This document shows, one piece after another, positions 1 through 4,215 of a stretch of DNA of 6,169 bases. Both the position numbers and the translations under genes were made by a program. Origin of the DNA: an uncultured Roseburia sp. GTDB lineage: Bacteria; Bacillota; Clostridia; Lachnospirales; Lachnospiraceae. The notes under the pieces were generated by a model. It searched no databases. It had not been told where the DNA came from and worked only from the letters and a program-made list of their open reading frames with translations. Positions within the stretch are counted from its first letter, which is position 1. Each line of letters opens with the position of its first letter. The DNA is taken from contig CAMTDY010000171.1 in NCBI GenBank assembly GCA_947070915.1, positions 1 to 6,169 of the forward strand. Reading direction: 5' to 3'.

Positions 1-1
1 C

Positions 2-10
2 TGGTACAAT
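2..10 (+). promoter_or_regulatory. Probable extended -10 promoter element for the envelope operon
   Basis: The bases TGG-TACAAT match an extended -10 box (TGn-TATAAT) with one mismatch in the hexamer. Transcription would begin near base 16-18 and give a leader of roughly 48 bases before the first gene. The -35 box would lie outside the window, so the promoter cannot be fully judged. An upstream reading frame that ends at the TGA at 44-46 is an alternative explanation for this stretch. Confidence 0.45.
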
Positions 11-50
11 AGGACTATTGTTTGGTCACATATCAGAGTTCAGTGAGGAT

Positions 51-59
51 AGGAGAGGG
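51..59 (+). promoter_or_regulatory. Ribosome binding site of the LCP-like gene
   Basis: AGGAGAGGG lies 5 bases before the ATG at 65. It supports that start over the short overlapping reading frame beginning at 22, which has no comparable site. Confidence 0.75.
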
Positions 60-64
60 AAGAT

Positions 65-1168
65 ATGGTGAAGATTGTTTTAAAAACATTTTTAAAAACA
101 ATGGGAATTATTATTTTGCTGCTTGCAGTAGGGGCTGCAAGTTATTTTCTTACGATGCTGTTTTACAACACCACAGAGAGAGAAGAACGGAGTACCAGAT
201 ATGAGCATGTGATCGATGTCAACGCGGGCTCCGAGTCCAGCAACCTGATCTACAGTGTGGAGAAAGATACCAAGCTGGTCCGGGCAGTGGTGTTGGAGCT
301 TTTTGATAAAGAGACAGGGAATCTTGATTATATTACGATTCCAAACAAGACTCAGATTTCACTGTCATCTGCTAAATACAACGAATATATGGAGGTGAGC
401 CCACAGATTCCTCAGATTGTGACACTGCGTGACATCAACGAATATTTTACCGGGGATGTTGCGTATGAATATGGAATACTTCTTCTCCAGGAAGTGCTGG
501 ATGTAGAGATTGGATATTTTACTGCCATGGATTCAGAGGACTTTAACAAACGTTTTGAGAAGAAAGAAGGGGCTTTTACCCCACGGCAGGAATATTTGGA
601 TAAAGTCCAGCAGAATAAAGATGAGACTGCCATGAAGGCCTTTATTGAACAGGAATGGGAGAGCATGATCTCAGATATTACGCTGTCCCAGAAAAAGCAG
701 TATGCTCCAGCGTTTGTCAAGGTGGACCGTGATCTCATCTATGCCCACCGTGCCTATGCGGAAGAGATCAAGGGAAAAGCTACACTGGACGGGGCAAAGA
801 CGAAAAAGATGATCGATAAGATATGGGAGAGCGGAAAACGGAAGGCGAAGCAGAAACACGTAGATGGGACGGCGGCGCCGACGGATCTGGAAAAACTGAA
901 GTCCCGCAGCATACAGATCACTAATGGAAGTAAGATCAATGGTCTGGCTGCTTCTTTTAAGGAAAAACTGGAGGCAGAAGGTCTTTATGTAATGGGTGTG
1001 GGGGATTTCAGCGGAGAGGTACAGAAAAAAACTATTATTTACGCCAGAAAGAAAAGATGGGGAAGATATCTGAAATCATTTTTTAAAGCACCAGTGATCC
1101 AGGAGGCGAAAGAACTTACCAACAGTGCTGATATAGAGATCGTTCTGGGCACGGATGATAAACCGTGA
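65..1168 (+). CDS. Membrane-anchored LytR_C-domain protein with a degenerate LCP-like region
   Basis: This encodes 367 residues. A short basic N-terminus (MVKIVLK) leads into one membrane helix at about residues 12-33, with no signal-peptidase site evident, so the rest should lie outside the cell. Residues about 70-165 resemble the first part of an LCP domain: LVRAVVLELFDKETGNLDYITIP aligns by eye with the hydrophobic strand, turn and SIPRDT segment of LytR/TagT proteins (this stretch is shown in parts: LVRAVVLELF at 71-80, YITIPNKT at 89-96). Where active LCP proteins have IPRDT this protein has IPNKT, so the conserved Arg and Asp are absent. Residues about 180-265 are charged and helical and do not show the Arg-rich LCP core. 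Residues 281-364 fit a LytR_C domain (SIQITNGSKINGLA near the start, IEIVLGTD at the end). Known LCP enzymes transfer wall polymers to peptidoglycan; transfer activity is doubtful here and a binding or scaffold role is inferred. It is the first gene of the operon, 31 bases before the next gene. Confidence 0.8.
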   Translation: MVKIVLKTFLKTMGIIILLLAVGAASYFLTMLFYNTTEREERSTRYEHVIDVNAGSESSNLIYSVEKDTKLVRAVVLELFDKETGNLDYITIPNKTQISLSSAKYNEYMEVSPQIPQIVTLRDINEYFTGDVAYEYGILLLQEVLDVEIGYFTAMDSEDFNKRFEKKEGAFTPRQEYLDKVQQNKDETAMKAFIEQEWESMISDITLSQKKQYAPAFVKVDRDLIYAHRAYAEEIKGKATLDGAKTKKMIDKIWESGKRKAKQKHVDGTAAPTDLEKLKSRSIQITNGSKINGLAASFKEKLEAEGLYVMGVGDFSGEVQKKTIIYARKKRWGRYLKSFFKAPVIQEAKELTNSADIEIVLGTDDKP

Positions 1169-1186
1169 CACAGATCATCAGAAGAG

Positions 1187-1193
1187 AAAGGAA
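1187..1193 (+). promoter_or_regulatory. Ribosome binding site that sets the WecG-like start
   Basis: AAAGGAA lies 6 bases before the ATG at 1200. The in-frame ATG at 1155 lies inside the previous gene without such a site, and the 15 extra residues it would add are polar and unlike the family N-terminus. Confidence 0.65.
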
Positions 1194-1199
1194 CATGTT

Positions 1200-1979
1200 A
1201 TGGGAACAAGGATTAAGATCATGGATCTGGAAGTGGATATTCTGAGCGAAGAAACTCTCCGGGGGGAAGTAGCCGGATATCTCTCCCAGGATGCGCTGAA
1301 TATGATTCATCTGGTCTCTTTGGATTATATCGATGCTTATGAAAAAAATGATCTTGTTCAGGACACTCTCAGGGAGGCGGATATGGTACTTCCGGGAGAA
1401 AAAGCGATACTGAGTACGTATCATGTGGATGTACTGGAAACCGGTGGGATGGTGGTGGATTACCGCTCTGCCGGAAGAGTTGCGGACCGTGAGCTGTTAG
1501 AAGGAAAAAAATGTTACCTGGTGCTGAAAGATCAGAAGGAGGCAAGAGTGGTTTACCGTTATCTGATCACCCATTATCCTTTTATGGAGATCGTCGGTCT
1601 GTATGTAGCTGGCAAAGATGTGAGCCAGGAGGCGCTGATCAATGATATCAATACAAAGCTGCCGGATCTCATCCTGCTCTCCATGGAGGATATTCAGGCA
1701 GAGGAGTGGGTTCACAGCAATAAGCTCAAGATCAACGCTAAACTCTGTGTCGTATTGAGCAGTGTTATGAATCTGATCATCCGGGAGAATATCCATATTC
1801 CACCAGTTTTAAAAATGCTCCATCTGGGTGGGATCTATGCCTGTATCGCGAGGATCCCTTATTCCGGGTTCTGGAGACGTCGAATATTTAGAAAGAAAAT
1901 GGACAACTATAATAGCAAAAAGCTTTTGGAAAAAGCAGATGTGAATGAGGAGTTGTCAGATGAAGAAGAAAGACAGTGA
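1200..1979 (+). CDS. Degenerate WecG/TagA/CpsF (GT26)-like protein
   Basis: This encodes 259 residues from the chosen start, close to the usual GT26 length. Active relatives (TagA/TarA, WecG) add ManNAc-type sugars to an undecaprenyl-linked carrier at the inner membrane face. Resemblance runs along the whole chain: KIMDLEVDILS at 6-16, the Asn/His strand region (MIHLVSLDYIDA, 35-46), ADMVLPGEKAI (60-70), YPFMEIVGLYVAG (126-138), PDLILLSMEDIQAEEW (155-170) and a basic tail RIPYSGFWRRRIFRKK (218-233), which matches the membrane-touching end of the family. The hallmark residues are changed: the usual PDG is PGE at 65-67, the G-x-PxQE-W motif is reduced to DIQAEEW, and the glycine-rich VGG segment with its following RAP is VLSSVMNLI...IPP. 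Loss of glycosyltransferase activity is inferred from this. It is cotranscribed with the LCP-like gene and overlaps yitT by 20 bases. A divergent but active enzyme remains possible. Confidence 0.7.
   Translation: MGTRIKIMDLEVDILSEETLRGEVAGYLSQDALNMIHLVSLDYIDAYEKNDLVQDTLREADMVLPGEKAILSTYHVDVLETGGMVVDYRSAGRVADRELLEGKKCYLVLKDQKEARVVYRYLITHYPFMEIVGLYVAGKDVSQEALINDINTKLPDLILLSMEDIQAEEWVHSNKLKINAKLCVVLSSVMNLIIRENIHIPPVLKMLHLGGIYACIARIPYSGFWRRRIFRKKMDNYNSKKLLEKADVNEELSDEEERQ
1948..1952 (+). promoter_or_regulatory. Ribosome binding site of yitT inside the preceding gene
   Basis: AGGAG lies 7 bases before the ATG at 1960 and within the last codons of the WecG-like gene. It excludes the ATG at 1945, which directly abuts this site. 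The arrangement suggests translational coupling between the two genes. Confidence 0.65.
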
Positions 1980-2832
1980 ACTGTTATCGTACCTGCTTGT
2001 GACGGCAGGTACTTTTTTTATGGCGGCGGGGATCAATATTATCTATGAGCCTCTGTCCATGGTGACAGGAGGATTTTCGGGCATAGGTATCATATTAAAA
2101 AAGGTGCTTGAGGCAAAGTGGGGATTCAGCCTCCCTGTGGGCGTCACAACCCTTTTTTTGAATCTTCCGCTGTTTCTTCTGGCGGTGAGGCTGAAGGGCG
2201 GCAGATTCCTGAAAAGGACACTGTACGCCGCCCTCTCTTTTTCAGTGGCGCTGCTGGTAGTGCCATCCTTTGAAAATCTTCATAAGGACTATCTTATGGC
2301 AGCAATCTATGGAGGTGTACTCAATGGAGTGGGACTGGGGCTTGTATTTTCCAGGAATACCTCTACGGGAGGAAGCGACCTGCTGAGTACACTGCTGAAT
2401 CACTGGTTTCCGGGCCTCAGTATATCGGAGCTTTTGATCATCATCGATGGCGCTATTGTGCTGGGAGGAATGTTTTTCTTTGGCATGCAGACGGGGATGT
2501 ATTCCATTGTCGCTGTATTTATCACGGGAAAGGTGTCGGATGCGCTGCTGGATGGCCTCAAGTTCGCCAAAATGGCGTACATTATATCTGATTCTCCCGC
2601 CAAAATCTCCGAAGAAGTCATGCGTCGTCTGGACCGGGGCGTCACCGGCCTGAATGGGAAGGGGATGTATTCAGGAAAGGATAAGAATGTGCTTTTGTGT
2701 GTTGTGTCTAAAAAAGAGGTGGTCCGGCTGATCGAAATTGTGAAAAGTGCTGATGAAAATGCCTTTGTTATCGTTACGGATGCCAAGGAAGTCCAGGGGG
2801 AGGGATTTATCGAAAAGAGTGCAGGTGGTTAG
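1960..2832 (+). CDS. YitT family membrane protein with DUF2179 domain
   Basis: This encodes 290 residues, the normal length for the family. Residues about 8-195 hold five or six hydrophobic segments (about 8-28, 34-50, 60-77, 86-102, 112-131, 156-192). The family-type segment NTSTGGSDLLS is at 133-143, and an early glycine-rich turn VTGGFSGIGI is at 35-44. The C-terminal soluble part, about 205-283, is a DUF2179 domain with the typical RGVTGLNGKGMYSG (226-239), a hydrophobic strand VLLCVVSKKEV (244-254), DENAFVIV (265-272) and a GEGF end (280-283). The family is widespread in Firmicutes; its transport or regulatory substrate is not established, so none is assigned. It begins inside the preceding gene, which ties its expression to the two envelope proteins. 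A strong terminator-like hairpin falls within its codons 10-20. No clear terminator follows the stop codon. Confidence 0.9.
   Translation: MKKKDSELLSYLLVTAGTFFMAAGINIIYEPLSMVTGGFSGIGIILKKVLEAKWGFSLPVGVTTLFLNLPLFLLAVRLKGGRFLKRTLYAALSFSVALLVVPSFENLHKDYLMAAIYGGVLNGVGLGLVFSRNTSTGGSDLLSTLLNHWFPGLSISELLIIIDGAIVLGGMFFFGMQTGMYSIVAVFITGKVSDALLDGLKFAKMAYIISDSPAKISEEVMRRLDRGVTGLNGKGMYSGKDKNVLLCVVSKKEVVRLIEIVKSADENAFVIVTDAKEVQGEGFIEKSAGG
1989..2019 (+). terminator. Intragenic terminator-like hairpin in the start of yitT
   Basis: The arms GTACCTGC (1989-1996) and GCAGGTAC (2005-2012) are perfect inverted repeats of 8 bp around an 8-base loop, followed at once by seven T (2013-2019). This has the form of a rho-independent terminator, yet it lies 29 bases into an intact coding sequence and spells ordinary membrane-segment codons there. 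Whether it terminates transcription is not known; it could act as an attenuator released by translating ribosomes, or be a coincidence. Confidence 0.5.
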
Positions 2833-2933
2833 TTATGCAAATTAGACAAAGATTTGCGAATTATTTATGAAATTTGGATATAGAGTTTTTGGACAAAATA
2901 GTGTATAGTGTTAATAGAAGATGTTATGCAAAT
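2832..2933 (+). repeat. GTTATGCAAAT direct repeat with an added GCAAAT inverted arm
   Basis: GTTATGCAAAT occurs at 2832-2842 and again at 2923-2933. The first copy also forms an inverted repeat: GCAAAT (2837-2842) and ATTTGC (2852-2857) with a 9-base spacer. The copies flank the putative ATPase promoter, so they could be operator sites, but the region is AT-rich and no known regulator site was recognised. Confidence 0.35.
2889..2917 (+). promoter_or_regulatory. Possible promoter of the ABC ATPase gene
   Basis: TTGGAC (2889-2894) and TAATAG (2912-2917) are separated by 17 bases and could serve as -35 and -10 boxes. Neither is a consensus match. A separate promoter is expected because the gap is 126 bases and the codon usage changes sharply at the ATPase gene. 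Transcription would start around 2924, about 35 bases before the start codon. Confidence 0.35.
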
Positions 2934-2943
2934 ATTAATTTCC

Positions 2944-2952
2944 AGGGAGGAA
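2944..2952 (+). promoter_or_regulatory. Strong ribosome binding site that sets the ATPase start
   Basis: AGGGAGGAA is close to the ideal site and lies 6 bases before the ATG at 2959. It overrides the upstream in-frame GTG at 2908. Confidence 0.85.
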
Positions 2953-2958
2953 CATGTA

Positions 2959-4071
2959 ATGGCAAGTTTATCATTAAAAAACATCAACAAAGTATATCCA
3001 AATGGATTTCATGCGGTAAAGGATTTCAACCTTGAGATCGAAGACAAAGAATTTATTATCTTTGTAGGTCCTTCGGGTTGTGGTAAGTCTACGACACTTC
3101 GTATGATCGCTGGTTTGGAAGAGATTTCAAATGGAGAGTTGTGGATTGGCGATAAGCTGGTAAATGACGTAGAACCGAAAGACAGGGACATCGCGATGGT
3201 TTTCCAGAACTATGCGTTGTATCCACATATGTCAGTATATGACAACATGGCATTTGGTCTGAAGCTGAGGAAGGTTCCGAAAGATCAGATCGAACGTCTG
3301 GTACATGAGGCAGCTAAGATTCTTGATATTGAGCATCTGCTTGACCGTAAACCGAAGGCTTTATCTGGTGGACAGAGACAGCGTGTGGCGATGGGACGTG
3401 CGATCGTGCGTGATCCTAAAGTATTCCTTATGGATGAGCCGCTTTCTAACCTGGATGCAAAGCTTCGTGTCCAGATGCGTATTGAGATCTCCAAGCTTCA
3501 TCAGAGACTGGAGACAACGATCATTTACGTAACCCATGACCAGACAGAGGCGCTGACCCTTGGTACACGTATTGTCGTTATGAAAGACGGAGTGGTACAG
3601 CAGGTTGATAGTCCTCTTGATCTCTACATGAGACCGAATAACTTGTTTGTGGCAGGTTTCATTGGTTCACCTCAGATGAACTTCATCAAAGCGAGAGTGA
3701 ATGTATCTGGTTCTGATGTACTTCTTACCTTTGGTGCGAACACCATTAAACTTCCGGAGAGCAAAGCGAAGAAATTGATTGAAGGAGGTTATGAGAATAA
3801 GGATGTGATCTTCGGTATTCGTCCGGAAGATATAAAAGATGAAGAGATGTTCATCAGTAATTCACCGGAAACTACTCTTGAGGCTACTGTGAAAGTATAC
3901 GAGATGCTTGGTGCAGAAGTATTCCTTTACTTCACCATTGAAAACCATGACATTACCGTTCGTGTGAATCCTCGTACGACAGCTCGCCCAGGCGACACCA
4001 TCAAGATTGCACTCGATGCAGAGAAGATTCACCTGTTTGACAAAGAGACAGAAAACACCATTACAAACTAA
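2959..4071 (+). CDS. ugpC: Sugar ABC importer ATPase, MsmX/MsmK/UgpC type
   Basis: This encodes 370 residues, the usual length for carbohydrate-importer (CUT1) ATPases. The subunit would sit on the inner membrane face and power uptake by binding-protein-dependent permeases. All ATPase motifs are intact: Walker A GPSGCGKST (37-45), Q-loop Gln83 in VFQNYALYPH, signature LSGGQ (135-139), Walker B VFLMDEP (155-161), D-loop SNLD (163-166) and switch His193 in THD. Residues about 235-360 form the C-terminal TOBE/regulatory domain, including FIGSPQMNF (234-242) and GIRPEDI (286-292). No permease or solute-binding gene adjoins it, and a terminator follows closely. The gene therefore appears to stand alone, like msmX of Bacillus and msmK of streptococci, whose ATPases serve several sugar systems. 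The exact sugars cannot be read from the sequence, and the symbol marks the family only. Frequent CGT and GGT codons suggest strong expression. Confidence 0.93.
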   Translation: MASLSLKNINKVYPNGFHAVKDFNLEIEDKEFIIFVGPSGCGKSTTLRMIAGLEEISNGELWIGDKLVNDVEPKDRDIAMVFQNYALYPHMSVYDNMAFGLKLRKVPKDQIERLVHEAAKILDIEHLLDRKPKALSGGQRQRVAMGRAIVRDPKVFLMDEPLSNLDAKLRVQMRIEISKLHQRLETTIIYVTHDQTEALTLGTRIVVMKDGVVQQVDSPLDLYMRPNNLFVAGFIGSPQMNFIKARVNVSGSDVLLTFGANTIKLPESKAKKLIEGGYENKDVIFGIRPEDIKDEEMFISNSPETTLEATVKVYEMLGAEVFLYFTIENHDITVRVNPRTTARPGDTIKIALDAEKIHLFDKETENTITN

Positions 4072-4102
4072 GCCTGGATTAATATTTCTATGTAGATTAA
4101 AG

Positions 4103-4147
4103 AAAACGTCTGTGCCAGCGGTTTGATCCGCTGGCACAGACGTTTTT
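4103..4147 (+). terminator. Strong terminator after the ABC ATPase gene
   Basis: A perfect 19-bp stem (4103-4121 with 4128-4146) closes a 6-base loop TTTGAT and ends in five T (4143-4147). It begins 32 bases after the ATPase stop codon. The left arm starts with AAAA, so the hairpin can also act on the minus strand as a back-up for the convergent chemoreceptor gene. Confidence 0.92.
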
Positions 4148-4153
4148 AACGGT

Positions 4154-4195
4154 AAAAATCTGCCCTCGTAACCAAACTGGTACGAGGGCAGATTT
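4154..4195 (-). terminator. Terminator of the chemoreceptor gene
   Basis: A 15-bp perfect stem (4156-4170 with 4181-4195) can be extended by a CCA/TGG pairing inside the loop, with one bulged A at 4171. Read on the minus strand it ends in five T (4158-4154). It starts 20 bases past the chemoreceptor stop codon. On the plus strand it is followed only by GCTTTTG, so it is mainly a minus-strand terminator. Confidence 0.88.
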
Positions 4196-4215
4196 GCTTT
4201 TGATCATATAATTTA

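Noticed and set aside
2..46. Possible tail of an upstream gene ending at the TGA at 44-46
   Set aside because: Only 14 codons are visible and the same bases fit an extended -10 promoter element; the window is too short to support a coding call.
412..738. Antisense reading frame of 108 residues inside the LCP-like gene
   Set aside because: Its low-complexity Ser/Arg-rich product and complete overlap with a convincing gene mark it as a shadow.
1155..1199. Earlier in-frame ATG for the WecG-like gene
   Set aside because: It has no ribosome binding site, lies within the previous gene and adds a polar stretch; the ATG at 1200 has AAAGGAA at good spacing.
1945..1959. Earlier in-frame ATG for yitT
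   Set aside because: The AGGAG site directly follows this ATG and is properly spaced for the ATG at 1960.
1973..1984. Dyad ACAGT-GA-ACTGT at the end of the WecG-like gene
   Set aside because: The arms are only 5 bp with a 2-base centre, too short for a stable hairpin, and no regulator site was recognised.
2400..2786. Antisense reading frame of 128 residues opposite yitT
   Set aside because: It is wholly opposite a conserved DUF2179 coding region and its product matches no family that I recognise.
2908..2958. GTG start that would extend the ABC ATPase by 17 residues
   Set aside because: It falls within the likely promoter, has no ribosome binding site, and family members begin at the MASLSLKNI-type N-terminus at 2959.
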